The notes: generated by a model from the sequence alone, not told the origin. Numbered from the stretch's first letter, positions 9,044-18,390 are shown. The stretch: 55,115 nt of DNA from a bacterium (GCA_028278125.1 JANQEY010000113.1:1-55115); one strand, 5' to 3'. Translations and numbers: made by a program.

Positions 9044-9952
9044 TCAGACAATCACCACCGCTCTGTCAGCTACCTTCAACAAATACATCCACCATGATCG
9101 CCACGGGATATAGGGTTGTGCGAGACGCGCGACATTCTCTTCGTCCGGGAGTTCCGGCAGGCAATAGAATCTTTTTATAGCGTGATAAAGGCGGGTGTCG
9201 TCTGTCAGCAAATCCTGGTATCCATATGCTGTCAACAACATGTGTTCGGCGGTACGTTTTCCTATGTGTGGCAACACTTTCAGATTATTGAGTGCTTTAT
9301 AGGGATCGGCAACGGTATGGAGGTGTTCAAGGATGTCAGGATCACCCACCATTGCGGACGCAAAGTTACGGATTGCCCTGATTTTTTCACGTGGAATACC
9401 GGTGATCTCAATCAGGCGATCGGGAACAGCCAGCAGGGTAAATTTGCCGGGGAAGGCAGGTTTAGCATATGGACGTCCTGATGGTATTATCCCACATACT
9501 TCGCGCAGGTTACGGATCATCATCGAGCTCTGATCCGGCATTAGACCTCGACCTATCAGCAGCCGAACGGCACCTTCAAACGGCGTAGGATAGAGAACCG
9601 GCCTCAGGTCGGGATACGCCTGCAAAGCGGATTTCAGCTGAAAATCATTGGCTGCCTGGATAAAAAACGGCGTAGGATCAACCTGGAGGGAGAACATTCG
9701 AGTTACAACTGTCTGGATGTAATCCGTGTTGGTATTAGTTACGTCGTCACCGAGAACCTTTAGGTTCAGGTCTGTCCCCGGTTTTTCCTGGCTTAAAACA
9801 ACCTCAACTGATCCGCCCGGAACCTCCATCGAGAAGGAGATCCTGGTCAGCTGGTCAGGTTCACGTTTTTTCTCGTCAAAACGGAGCAGGACATTTAATG
9901 CCGTCGCAAGGCGAAATGGGCCCTGTACCTTAATTGTCCGTTCCTGCTGCAT
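9044..9952 (-). CDS. AlkA-like HhH-GPD DNA glycosylase
   Basis: A 302-residue base-excision-repair enzyme of the HhH-GPD superfamily, most like 3-methyladenine DNA glycosylase II. An AlkA_N-like beta domain (about 1-115) precedes the helical core. The helix-hairpin-helix motif is LPHIGKRTAEHMLL (about 231-245), and the catalytic Asp is in TDDTRLYHAI (Asp251 or Asp252), at the spacing expected for AlkA. The FeS-cluster cysteines of MutY/Nth are absent, which argues against those families. It would remove alkylated bases from DNA in the cytoplasm. It converges with the AsnB-like gene and has no operon partner. I leave the symbol blank because alkA specificity is inferred. Confidence 0.85.
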   Translation of the reverse strand: MQQERTIKVQGPFRLATALNVLLRFDEKKREPDQLTRISFSMEVPGGSVEVVLSQEKPGTDLNLKVLGDDVTNTNTDYIQTVVTRMFSLQVDPTPFFIQAANDFQLKSALQAYPDLRPVLYPTPFEGAVRLLIGRGLMPDQSSMMIRNLREVCGIIPSGRPYAKPAFPGKFTLLAVPDRLIEITGIPREKIRAIRNFASAMVGDPDILEHLHTVADPYKALNNLKVLPHIGKRTAEHMLLTAYGYQDLLTDDTRLYHAIKRFYCLPELPDEENVARLAQPYIPWRSWWMYLLKVADRAVVIV

Positions 9953-10160
9953 TGGAAATCCAGTAAAAAATTGCTTCTCAAAATCCTGAAGATGGATAAT
10001 TATAAACTCGCCATAAGATAATATTAGAAATACTGCAGCTGATTAGAAAAAAATCTGATTTTGCTCTGGGGTCATAGCGATCAATTATAAAATAACTATC
10101 AGAAGGAAAGATTCAAAGATGATGGCTGTCCGGGCTGCATTTTTTAGATAGAATCGTAGA

Positions 10161-10398
10161 AAAATTTAAAGCCTCGACCGGTGGCGTGGCCTGTGCCACC
10201 GTTAAGTCGAGGCTGAAAGGTGCGGGGATGCACCACTCTTATTATTAAAGTCCATAAGGACATTGTTGTCAATTAGACCCGGAAACATGGTGACCGGCAG
10301 GTCATCTATGTTTAATCGTTTTGGCTTCGGAAGGGTGGATAGTTACCGACCCACCGAGCGGCCACGTTTCTTTTCCGGGAATTACATCCCGGGGGTCT
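10161..10398 (-). ncRNA. Candidate structured non-coding RNA (family not recognised)
   Basis: A non-coding block with nested helices. An outer stem pairs AGACCC (10275-10280) with GGGTCT (10393-10398). Inside it lie three arms: AAACAT/ATGTTT plus TGACC/GGTCA (10283-10313); TGGC/GCCA, CGG/CCG and GGGT/ACCC (10322-10364); and CCGGGA/TCCCGG (10375-10392). Outside it are GTCC/GGAC (10250-10261), GGTGC/GCACC (10219-10234) and a long hairpin, AGCCTCGAC/GTCGAGGCT enclosing CGGTGGC/GCCACCG (10170-10214). On the minus strand that long hairpin is followed by TTTAAATTTTT, like a terminator, and a sigma-54-like TGGCATAGCTATTGTA lies at 10413-10428 just before the outer stem. The opposite strand remains possible because a hairpin plus T-run follows at 10510-10533. 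RNase P, tmRNA and SRP signatures are absent. Confidence 0.4.
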
Positions 10399-10509
10399 GA
10401 TATTCACAATTACAATAGCTATGCCAGAACTCCTATATGTTTATTCTTCAATACTTAAGCATTAATAAGGGTGTGCGGGTGGGAATAACGTGCACAACCA
10501 ATAGCATCT

Positions 10510-10533
10510 ACTGCGCTCAAGTGCAGTTTTTAT
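10510..10533 (+). terminator. Possible intrinsic terminator
   Basis: The hairpin ACTGCGC-TCAA-GTGCAGT (one G-T pair) is followed by TTTTTATT on the plus strand. No plus-strand gene precedes it, so it either ends a plus-strand RNA from the structured region or insulates the protease promoter. Confidence 0.45.
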
Positions 10534-10727
10534 TAATTCAAACGCAAAAAATGCGTACCAGAAATCTTATTATTTGATTATTTCACAAAAAATTCTGCAT
10601 AGAAAAAGGATTGTTCAGGGATCAGCTCGAAGAGAAAAAAGCTGGAGGTATATTTATCATTTGATAATAAACAATTTAAATTTGTAGCTTCTAACTTTTT
10701 TATAAACTCCACACTAGTCTGAATCTT

Positions 10728-10743
10728 TGGCACATGATTAGCT
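10728..10743 (+). promoter_or_regulatory. sigma-54-type promoter of the C25 protease gene
   Basis: TGGCACATGATTAGCT has a perfect -24 hexamer, GG-N10-GC spacing, and 9 of 10 consensus positions. The start site would be near 10754, giving a leader of about 105 nt. A lone TATAAT at 10788-10793 could be a competing sigma-70 -10 box, but it has no good -35 partner. Confidence 0.6.
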
Positions 10744-10859
10744 AATCTCTTTTAGATATACTGTTCAGTCAAGGTATTTTGTCAAGATATAATGTGATGA
10801 ACACCGGGGAAGTACTTATTGAAGTTAACCGTTTACGAGCCAGATGAGAGGGAACGAGC

Positions 10860-13800
10860 ATGAGAAGCTTGGGATTAGGTTTGACTCTATTAATTGTGTT
10901 CACAGTAAGTTTATCAGCAGCTCCTGCCACAAGTTTAAATTCCGAAAATCAACCCATTAAAGTTTCAAGGTTCAACACCAGTAATGATGGTTTTTCACTG
11001 TCTTTGGAGATAGATGATCCACTGTATTTGATTGTCGATACCGATCCGCACCTTTCCAGCAATCAACCACGAGAAGCGTTGATAAATGAATATTCAATGT
11101 GCGGTTTTCTTTCCGGTGAAGATATCCCTGCCGTACCTGTTGTAGGCAGGATGTTCCGACTTCCGCCTTCTGGAGGGGTCACCGTGGATGTCATCTCAGC
11201 AGAATATGAGACCGTCACCGGTATAGACTACGCCTACATGGTAGAGGGTGATGGAGGAGAAAGGTTTGGAGCGTTTACCGGTGGAGAAGACGAATGGCTT
11301 CCCGGTAAACTTGCCGACATTGATGGTCCGGCCATATTCCATGATTTCCGTGTCGGGACTCTCGTCACCTACCCGGTGCAGTTTAATCCTGCCAGGCGTG
11401 AAGCGCGGGTGTACAATAGTATCGAAGTTGAAGTCCGGTTTGAAGGAGAAGACGACCGTAACACACTTCCTCACTGGCCTACCCGAATCAGCAGAACTTA
11501 CCTGCCCTGGTATCGCCAACTCCTCGATTGGGATGACAACGAACTTGATGAATATGAGCTCTACCGCGGTGCTGTCCAGGTAATTATGGAAAATGATGAT
11601 ATCCTCTTCGAGGAATTGGAAGAATGGTTCGAGTGGAAACTGCAACGAGGCTGGGTACTCGAATTTCTAACTGACGATGATGTAAACAACTGGAATCATG
11701 GAACGATTCAGAATGAACTTGAAGATCGTTTTGATGAAGAACCCTTTGATTATATAGTAATTATTGGTGATGACACAGGCTCCTGGCCAGTACCGGCAGG
11801 TTCCGGCCCCGGCTACGGTGCCGGTGACTGGGACTATACCCTTCTTGCGGGTAATGACGATCTCCACGATTGTATAGTAGGCAGAATAAGTGTCGGTTCG
11901 ACCCAGGATGTTGCCAAATATGTAAACAAGGTTTTGTATTACGAACGTGATCTTGATACAGAGGATATGGAGTGGTTGGACAGGGGCTTGGTTTCTACAT
12001 CGATGGGGGGACTTTCTTCAACTATTTACGTGGGACGTTATGTCCGGCATCTGATGCTTGACCAGGGCTATACCCAGGTTGATACGGCATGGTATAACCA
12101 GAATAATTATTGGGGCCTGATGGAAGAAGCCATAGAAAATGGTGTTGGCTATTTCAGCCATCGTGGTAACTCGGGGCTTTCCTCATCAACTAATGATTTT
12201 ATGACACCGGTTGTAGTTGAGATTACTTGTGGTCCCGGAGACTGGTCTGGTACAACAGGTAGTAGCGAACTATGGATGCGGGCTGGCACCGTAAATAATC
12301 CTCGTGGGGCCATCGGAGCGATGGCGACTGCTACCATGAGTACTCATACACGATTTAACAATATTATGTCCGGTGGTGCCGGTTTTGCGGCATTTACACT
12401 TGAGTGTTTAACAGTCGGTGATATTCTCTTCGGTGCAAAACAGGCACTATATGATAATTTCCATGTTCATGACATCTTCCAGACAAGGAATTTCAGTCAA
12501 TGGCTGAACTTGATGGGTGATCCCCTGGTCTGGTTCTGGATGGGAGAACCCGGTGTATTGACAGTTGAAGCTGATGAATCCCTGGAACTAGGCGATAATT
12601 CTTACTCAGTTTCGGTGGAAGATGAAACCGGCAATCCGATTGAAGCTGCCTGGGTTACCCTGTACAAGGTTGACGAAGACGAGGAACAGATTATAAGGGG
12701 TGAAACCGGACCTGATGGAACAGTAGATCTCCACGCTCCATTTGAGTTTACAGGAACAGCAGTCCTCACTGTAAGCATGCAGAATTACCTCCCGCAACAA
12801 ATAGATGTCGACATAGTTTCACCAGAGGACAGGATAGGATACAGCGATATTTCGTTCCTTGACGACGGTACACAGGGAACCTCTGGAAATGGCAACGCAA
12901 TCCCAGAGGCAGGTGAAACTGTCGGCCTTGTGATCACTTCGATTAATACCGGTGAATCGCAACAGCAGGATGTAGAAGTATCCGGATCGTGTGATGATCC
13001 CTGGGTTGATTCAATAACCGGTGTGATTGATTTTGGTACACTAGATGCCGGCGAAGAGGTTGAAGGTGAAAATGTTATCCTGGTAGAAATTACACCTGAA
13101 GCTCAGCATGAATGGATACTCAATATTGATTTGGAATTTACGGGAAGCACCGGAACATATGATGATGGTTTTCCTCTCGTTATAAATGCGCCCCTGCTTG
13201 CTTTTTCAGATTTAAACATGGCAGGTGATCTGGATCCAGGTGACACGAATGATTTTACCGTTGAACTTGCTAATGTTGGCGGTAGCAACACCGATCCATC
13301 AACAGGTGTTCTGACAAGCATGGATGAGATGTTACTGGTAACGGATAATACGGCGAATATTGATAACATCAGTGTTGGATCAGAAGCTACCAGCGGGTCA
13401 TTTGAGGTTTCAGCAGATGAATATGCCTTCCCGGGAAGAATAGCGCGACTGCAGTTGGTTGTCACAACTGAATCCGGGCAAGTTGATACTGTTTATTTCT
13501 CCCTCACGATTGGTGATCGCGATGATGCTGATCCGTCAGGGCCTGATAATTACGGGTACTACGCGTACGAGAGCGATGATACCGACTACCAGCTAGCACC
13601 TGAATATGATTGGGTGGAAATTTGTCCCGATGCAAATAATACTGATTATGACGGCGAACGTATAAACATGAATGATACAGGTGAAAATACGGATAATGCC
13701 GAAGTAGTTGATCTACCATTTGATTTTGTCTATTACGGAGAGGAGTTTGACCAGGTCACCATTACGGTTAATGGATATATAGCCATGGGTAGCCAGGCGG

Positions 13801-15890
13801 ATATGAGAAATCCAAGAAACTGGATTATCCCTTCACCATTAGGACCCAGCTATATGATAGCGCCATACTGGGATGATCGTACCTGTTCCGGCAACCGGGG
13901 AGTATATACATACTATGATGACGATAATATGCGGTTCATAATCGAGTGGTACGAAGTCAGTCATTATATGCAAAACCAGAGTTTGTGCACATTTCAAGTA
14001 ATTCTTTATGATCAGGGACCCGGACATTATACACTTACCGGGGACAATGAGATACTTTTCCAGTATAAGGATCTACAGCACTCGAACGGAGACTGGACAG
14101 ATGTTCCCTGGTTCACGACCGGTATAGAGAACGGTGACCAGTCAGATGGAATCCTGATTTCCTACTGGAATGACGAAGGTCCCGGGGCGTCCCCGGTTTC
14201 TGATGAAACGGCGATTCTCTTTACCACTAATACCTATCTGATTGCCGGTCATGTAGTCGGAACAGTAACCAGAGTTGAAAACGGTGATCCCATCGAAGGC
14301 GCGGAAGTGTCAATGTTGAATGGACACATATCCGATGTAACCGACAATCTTGGTAATTTTCATTTACGAGGTATAGCGCCGGGTACCTATAACAATCTCA
14401 GGGTATCATGTCTGGGCTTTAATGATGCAACCGGACCGGAATTTACCATCGCAGTCCAGGAGACGACGACCGTAAACCTGCAGATGACCCACCCGGAGAT
14501 ATTCTTCCCGGCTGATGAAATTTTTGAATATGTAGGTCTCGATGAAAGGCTGGAGATACCATTTACGGTCCGGAATCTCGGAAACGGTTTGCTTGATTTT
14601 AATGTAGAAATACACCTAAATGGCCCGCCTGAGGTAACAAACATTGGCGGTAATAATTCCAGTCCGAAAACCAGGGTCATCAGTAATGAACTTGACGATC
14701 CCTGGGATCTGTTCGAGGAGTATGAGATATCTTCTGCTTCCGGTGAACCTGGCAATCATGGAATCGCTTTCGACGGAAATAACTTTTGGGTGAGTGGATC
14801 TAATGATGATAATGACGACGATCCAAATAAACTCTACTGTTTTTCGCATGATGGAATTTTGTTAGCCACATTTGATCAACCTGTACCTGCATATCAAGCT
14901 TCCAGTGTAGGATTTTATGGCTTGTGCTGGGATGGGGAATACCTCTATGGAACGGATATTGGGGTTATGTACCAGATGGATGTAAGCCCTCATTCCGTTG
15001 AAACAGTGGCAACCTGGGAAATTCCAACGACGCTGATCCATTACATGGCATATGAGCCGGACAGCGATCTATTCTGGATGGGTGAACGTGGTTCGGACTT
15101 GATGGCGGTTAACCGGCAGGGAGAGGTAGTACGAGATTTTGATCTTGGCCTTACTGTACGTGGAGCTGGATGGTGTTATTCTGATGAAGATGGATATTTC
15201 CTGTACCTGGTCAGCCGGCAGTTCCATGAGCTGACAAGCACAATCTACAAAGTGCATCCGGAAACGGGTGACTACCAGGAAGTATTTGAGATAGAAGATA
15301 ACGCTCTCCCGGCTGGTGCTGATATCAGTTTCACCTGGTATCCTCAGATATGGGTATTTATCGGTCTTCTTGATGATAATGATAATGATTATATGAAAAT
15401 CTGGGAGATCAGCCAGAATATTCAATGGCTACGGGTAGATCCTGGAGCAGCACAGGTTGAGCCCAATGAAGATTTTGACCTTGAGGTCACTCTCGACGGG
15501 ACAGTCCTGGGTGAAGATGTTTACTCGTTGTGGATGAAGTTTAACCATAACACCATTGAACAGGTTTCCTGGATACCTGTAACTGTCCAGGGAGTCGTAG
15601 ATGTAGAGGATGAACCAGCTCAACCATTGGAATGGTCATTTGATGGAGCATATCCGAATCCGTTTAATCCAATGACAACGGTGAAGTTCAGCCTCAAGGA
15701 ACCATCATTGGTAAAAGCCCAGGTATTCAACCTTCTCGGCCAGAAGGTGATTGACCTGGCGGATATGGAAATGAATGCCGGCCATCATTCGTTGATGTTC
15801 AATGGCGATAACCTGGCGTCGGGCATGTATTTCATGCGATTCGAGGCAGGACCTATTAACCAGACAGCAAAGTTGTTGTTGATGAAATAG
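10860..15890 (+). CDS. Gingipain-like C25 cysteine protease with T9SS sorting domain
   Basis: A 1676-residue secreted protein; ATG preceded by GAGGGAACGAGC. Signal peptide about 1-21. A propeptide region (to about 215) precedes a peptidase C25 domain (about 220-560). The catalytic His is in GYFSHRGNSG (His434) and the catalytic Cys in VVVEITCGPG (Cys457), as in gingipains. The aspartate-rich VIIGDD and LLAGNDDLHDCIVGRISVGS segments match the family. Then come an Ig-like domain (about 570-640), several beta-sandwich regions, a carboxypeptidase-regulatory-like domain (about 1130-1210), a beta-propeller-like stretch (about 1290-1560), and the C-terminal domain beginning near YPNPFNPMTTVKFSL. It should be exported by T9SS and displayed or released at the cell surface to degrade proteins. 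A sigma-54-like promoter upstream suggests signal-dependent expression. Confidence 0.9.
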   Translation: MRSLGLGLTLLIVFTVSLSAAPATSLNSENQPIKVSRFNTSNDGFSLSLEIDDPLYLIVDTDPHLSSNQPREALINEYSMCGFLSGEDIPAVPVVGRMFRLPPSGGVTVDVISAEYETVTGIDYAYMVEGDGGERFGAFTGGEDEWLPGKLADIDGPAIFHDFRVGTLVTYPVQFNPARREARVYNSIEVEVRFEGEDDRNTLPHWPTRISRTYLPWYRQLLDWDDNELDEYELYRGAVQVIMENDDILFEELEEWFEWKLQRGWVLEFLTDDDVNNWNHGTIQNELEDRFDEEPFDYIVIIGDDTGSWPVPAGSGPGYGAGDWDYTLLAGNDDLHDCIVGRISVGSTQDVAKYVNKVLYYERDLDTEDMEWLDRGLVSTSMGGLSSTIYVGRYVRHLMLDQGYTQVDTAWYNQNNYWGLMEEAIENGVGYFSHRGNSGLSSSTNDFMTPVVVEITCGPGDWSGTTGSSELWMRAGTVNNPRGAIGAMATATMSTHTRFNNIMSGGAGFAAFTLECLTVGDILFGAKQALYDNFHVHDIFQTRNFSQWLNLMGDPLVWFWMGEPGVLTVEADESLELGDNSYSVSVEDETGNPIEAAWVTLYKVDEDEEQIIRGETGPDGTVDLHAPFEFTGTAVLTVSMQNYLPQQIDVDIVSPEDRIGYSDISFLDDGTQGTSGNGNAIPEAGETVGLVITSINTGESQQQDVEVSGSCDDPWVDSITGVIDFGTLDAGEEVEGENVILVEITPEAQHEWILNIDLEFTGSTGTYDDGFPLVINAPLLAFSDLNMAGDLDPGDTNDFTVELANVGGSNTDPSTGVLTSMDEMLLVTDNTANIDNISVGSEATSGSFEVSADEYAFPGRIARLQLVVTTESGQVDTVYFSLTIGDRDDADPSGPDNYGYYAYESDDTDYQLAPEYDWVEICPDANNTDYDGERINMNDTGENTDNAEVVDLPFDFVYYGEEFDQVTITVNGYIAMGSQADMRNPRNWIIPSPLGPSYMIAPYWDDRTCSGNRGVYTYYDDDNMRFIIEWYEVSHYMQNQSLCTFQVILYDQGPGHYTLTGDNEILFQYKDLQHSNGDWTDVPWFTTGIENGDQSDGILISYWNDEGPGASPVSDETAILFTTNTYLIAGHVVGTVTRVENGDPIEGAEVSMLNGHISDVTDNLGNFHLRGIAPGTYNNLRVSCLGFNDATGPEFTIAVQETTTVNLQMTHPEIFFPADEIFEYVGLDERLEIPFTVRNLGNGLLDFNVEIHLNGPPEVTNIGGNNSSPKTRVISNELDDPWDLFEEYEISSASGEPGNHGIAFDGNNFWVSGSNDDNDDDPNKLYCFSHDGILLATFDQPVPAYQASSVGFYGLCWDGEYLYGTDIGVMYQMDVSPHSVETVATWEIPTTLIHYMAYEPDSDLFWMGERGSDLMAVNRQGEVVRDFDLGLTVRGAGWCYSDEDGYFLYLVSRQFHELTSTIYKVHPETGDYQEVFEIEDNALPAGADISFTWYPQIWVFIGLLDDNDNDYMKIWEISQNIQWLRVDPGAAQVEPNEDFDLEVTLDGTVLGEDVYSLWMKFNHNTIEQVSWIPVTVQGVVDVEDEPAQPLEWSFDGAYPNPFNPMTTVKFSLKEPSLVKAQVFNLLGQKVIDLADMEMNAGHHSLMFNGDNLASGMYFMRFEAGPINQTAKLLLMK

Positions 15891-15915
15891 ATTCTATCAT
15901 ATCCAGTGTATCTTT

Positions 15916-15937
15916 GCCCCTCCTATTCAGGAGGGGC
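15916..15937 (+). terminator. Terminator-like hairpin after the protease gene
   Basis: A perfect 9-bp stem GCCCCTCCT/AGGAGGGGC with loop ATTC lies 26 nt past the stop. The following sequence is only weakly T-rich. Confidence 0.65.
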
Positions 15938-15968
15938 TCAATTCATTGATAGAGGGCGTAAAGGTGTC

Positions 15969-15989
15969 ATCCCCGACTTGATCGGGGAT
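15969..15989. repeat. Palindromic intergenic repeat unit
   Basis: The stem ATCCCCGA/TCGGGGAT with a 5-nt loop sits in the context GTC-hairpin-CCAG. Similar short hairpins are scattered in many bacterial genomes. Only one copy is in this window, so repeat status is an inference from that familiarity. Confidence 0.4.
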
Positions 15990-16069
15990 CCAGTGTCTTT
16001 AAGTATTAAATATTAGGATAACTTTCAGCTAAGATAATTTCAATAATCAAATATAATAATCCCTGATGG

Positions 16070-16092
16070 CCCGGGTTGACTCGCAACCCGGG
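16070..16092. repeat. REP-like hairpin
   Basis: A perfect stem CCCGGGTTG/CAACCCGGG with a 5-nt loop. It resembles the CCCGG-ended hairpins around the transposase at 34558 and may be a distant member of the same REP family, or a terminator. Confidence 0.4.
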
Positions 16093-16156
16093 TTTCCCAT
16101 ACCATAAAATAGATAATTGATATACTATTGACCTGCAATATTGTTCAGGCGGAACG

Positions 16157-17656
16157 ATGAAGAATAGATATTGTCGTCATGTGAGAAAAGTTGCCATTAC
16201 TCTCTTCTTTTTGTCCAACCTATGTTTAGGTCAAATACATATCTCCGGTGAAATTGATGGTACACTGATTGATACGATTTACATTGTCGATGGTGATATT
16301 GAGGTCAATGGATTACTGACTATTGAACCTGGTGCTGTCCTGATGTTTGATGATGGTGTTCAATTTGATGTGAATGGACATATCGACGCTGTTGGAACTG
16401 TAACGGATTCTATTTATTTCATCCTGAACCAGGGAGCAGAAAGCTGGGGTGGAATTGATTTGAATGATGGTTCTTTCTGGGGTTGTACCTTTGCTTATTG
16501 CTACATATCCGGTAGTAATTCAAGTGGTCTATACTGCGCTGATTTCTCTTATCCCTTAATTTCGAATTGTGTTTTTACGAATAACTCATCTCCAACATAT
16601 GGTGGAGGATTGCAGCTCATTAGTTTTCATCCTGATACTATCAGGAATTGCATTTTTGATAACAATTCAAATGGTGGCATTTATATTACCATAGATTCGG
16701 ATCCAATATTCTATGAATGTGTGTTCTCGAATAACACTGGAAGTGGAATCATTCTTAATGTTTCGCAGGCAGAATTCCATAATTGTCTGATTTATGGTAA
16801 TTTTTCCAGTGATGATGGCGGTGGAATTTTAGTTCTTGATAATGGCTGGTTAAATCTCAAGCGATGTGTAATTTACAATAATTCAAGTCAGGGTAAAGGA
16901 GGGGGAATTTATACAGAGAACACCCCTTATCTAACGAATTGTACTCTTGCATTAAATTCTGCTGAAGAAGATGGGAATGCAATATATTTAATAACCTCAG
17001 CAGGAATAGCAAATTGTTTGATTTATAATAACTATGGATCTGACAATGCAATGTATATGCAGCTTGCAATAGCAGTCCATATTGATTATTGCAATCTATA
17101 TAATGAAGGAGTGAACAATTTTGATGGAACTTTTTTACCTGATGATCTAGGTGTAATAAATTATCTAAATTCAAATGGTGATTCATGCGACTATTATTCC
17201 AATATATATCTTGATCCCAATTTATTAAACCCAGATGGTTCTGATTTTAGCTTGTCCTCATTATCACCTTGTATAGATGCTGGTCATCCTGATTCTCTTT
17301 TTGATCCGGACGGTACAGTTTCTGATATTGGTGCTTTTTTTTACGATCAAAATAATTTCATTGATAAGCCAGGTTACTCAATGCTTCCAGAAAACTTCAA
17401 GATATTGTCTGTTTATCCTAATCCGTTTAATTCATCAACTCGAATACAATTATCCATACCACGTCGAACTGATGTTTCGGTAGATTTATTCAACATCCTT
17501 GGGAAGAAGATTGTGTCTTTAGGGGAGTTCGAATATTCTGGAGGAAATCATTTTCTTAGCCTGGATGCAAACAACCTTCCAAGTGGTACTTATTTCGTTC
17601 GCGCATCAACACCAAAATTCCAGTCATCAATACACAAAATCCAGTTGGTCAAATAG
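16157..17656 (+). CDS. Secreted beta-helix repeat protein with T9SS-type C-terminal domain
   Basis: A 499-residue exported protein with a signal peptide at about 1-25 (ITLFFLSNLCLGQ). A short beta domain (LTIEPGAVLMFDDGVQFDVNG) is followed by parallel beta-helix repeats, for example SNCVFTNNSSPTYGGGL, NCIFDNNSNGGI and KRCVIYNNSSQGKGGGI, the polymorphic-outer-membrane-protein/pectate-lyase style. The C-terminus has YPNPFNSSTRIQLS and FNILGKKIV, marking it for T9SS export. It is Asn/Gly/Ser-rich and noticeably AT-richer than the protease gene upstream. Likely a surface or extracellular polysaccharide-interacting protein; no catalytic site identified. The ribosome-binding site is weak (GGCGGAAC), so the start relies on the signal peptide. 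Confidence 0.85.
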   Translation: MKNRYCRHVRKVAITLFFLSNLCLGQIHISGEIDGTLIDTIYIVDGDIEVNGLLTIEPGAVLMFDDGVQFDVNGHIDAVGTVTDSIYFILNQGAESWGGIDLNDGSFWGCTFAYCYISGSNSSGLYCADFSYPLISNCVFTNNSSPTYGGGLQLISFHPDTIRNCIFDNNSNGGIYITIDSDPIFYECVFSNNTGSGIILNVSQAEFHNCLIYGNFSSDDGGGILVLDNGWLNLKRCVIYNNSSQGKGGGIYTENTPYLTNCTLALNSAEEDGNAIYLITSAGIANCLIYNNYGSDNAMYMQLAIAVHIDYCNLYNEGVNNFDGTFLPDDLGVINYLNSNGDSCDYYSNIYLDPNLLNPDGSDFSLSSLSPCIDAGHPDSLFDPDGTVSDIGAFFYDQNNFIDKPGYSMLPENFKILSVYPNPFNSSTRIQLSIPRRTDVSVDLFNILGKKIVSLGEFEYSGGNHFLSLDANNLPSGTYFVRASTPKFQSSIHKIQLVK

Positions 17657-17700
17657 ATAGCTCGGGATTAATATCTTCCCGACAATATCTGGAAAAATGG

Positions 17701-18162
17701 TGTCGTTGCGAGGAAGCGACCTGTCCGCCACAGCTTTATTGGCGGCGGAAGCGACGAACCGGAACGCAGTGTAGCTCGGTGGGTGTTTTTACCCACCAAC
17801 ATAGCAATCTCTATTTTGAGGAACTAATTGAAAGAATATTACATCTATATAATGACAAATAAATCGAACCGGGTATTATATACTGGTGTTACAGGGGATC
17901 TTGCCAGGAGAGTATATGAGCATAAGAATAAACTTAAACGTGGATTTACACAGAAATACAATGTTTATAAACTGGTTTATTATGAAGTTTTTGGAGAAAT
18001 AGAAGAAGCACTAATAAGAGAAAAACAAATCAAGGGTGGATCAAGACAGAAGAAAATCCAATTGATTGAAAGCGCGAATAAAGATTGGAAAGACTTATCT
18101 GATAATCTTATATGAGATTGCTTCGCTTTCCCCACCACAGGCGGGTAAAGCTCGCAACGACA
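17701..18162. mobile_element. Inverted-repeat element carrying a GIY-YIG nuclease gene
   Basis: The outer 12-bp ends are perfect inverted repeats: TGTCGTTGCGAG at 17701-17712 and CTCGCAACGACA at 18151-18162. Inner inverted repeats AGCAATCTC (17803-17811) and GAGATTGCT (18114-18122) tightly bracket the GIY-YIG gene. A hairpin GGTGGGT/ACCCACC lies in the left arm at about 17779-17798. The gene-free copy at 29341-29472 has the same outer and inner repeats only 22 nt apart at the centre, so this copy looks like the autonomous, gene-bearing form. Confidence 0.65.
17828..18115 (+). CDS. Small GIY-YIG family endonuclease
   Basis: A 95-residue single-domain protein of the UvrC/YhbQ-like GIY-YIG superfamily. 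The GIY-YIG strand pair reads YYIYIMTNKSNRVLYTGVTGDL; the catalytic Arg follows in LARRVYEH, and the family's conserved Glu is probably in EALIREKQIKGGSRQKK. It starts at TTG 17828 with GAGGA 6 nt upstream. The TGA stop (18113-18115) overlaps the inner repeat of the flanking element. It cuts or nicks DNA in the cytoplasm; target unknown. Its position at the centre of a palindromic repeat suggests it serves spread of that repeat rather than a host pathway. Confidence 0.85.
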   Translation: MKEYYIYIMTNKSNRVLYTGVTGDLARRVYEHKNKLKRGFTQKYNVYKLVYYEVFGEIEEALIREKQIKGGSRQKKIQLIESANKDWKDLSDNLI

Positions 18163-18390
18163 CATTTATTAACGATCATCCAGGGTTTGTTCTTATATAT
18201 CAAGCCTTGTCTCGTCACGAGGCTCAATTGGTTGGTTAAACACCCCTTACAATTTGTTTCCGGCAAGACTTTGCACTATATTTCGCAAACTTGATATAGA
18301 AATAGAACATATTTGAAATAAATGGAGTCGGTCACGTCGCTTTTATCGGCAGAAAAAGCCCAGCGTGTTAACTCCCGGGAGGTATAGAAG

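Noticed and set aside
8913..9113. Small plus-strand open frame after the AsnB-like gene
   Set aside because: It runs into the end of the AlkA-like gene on the other strand, with no ribosome-binding site or recognisable sequence.
10161..10540. Whether the structured region is RNase P RNA, tmRNA, SRP RNA or a c-di-GMP riboswitch
   Set aside because: None of the universally conserved sequences of these RNAs could be found on either strand; left unassigned.
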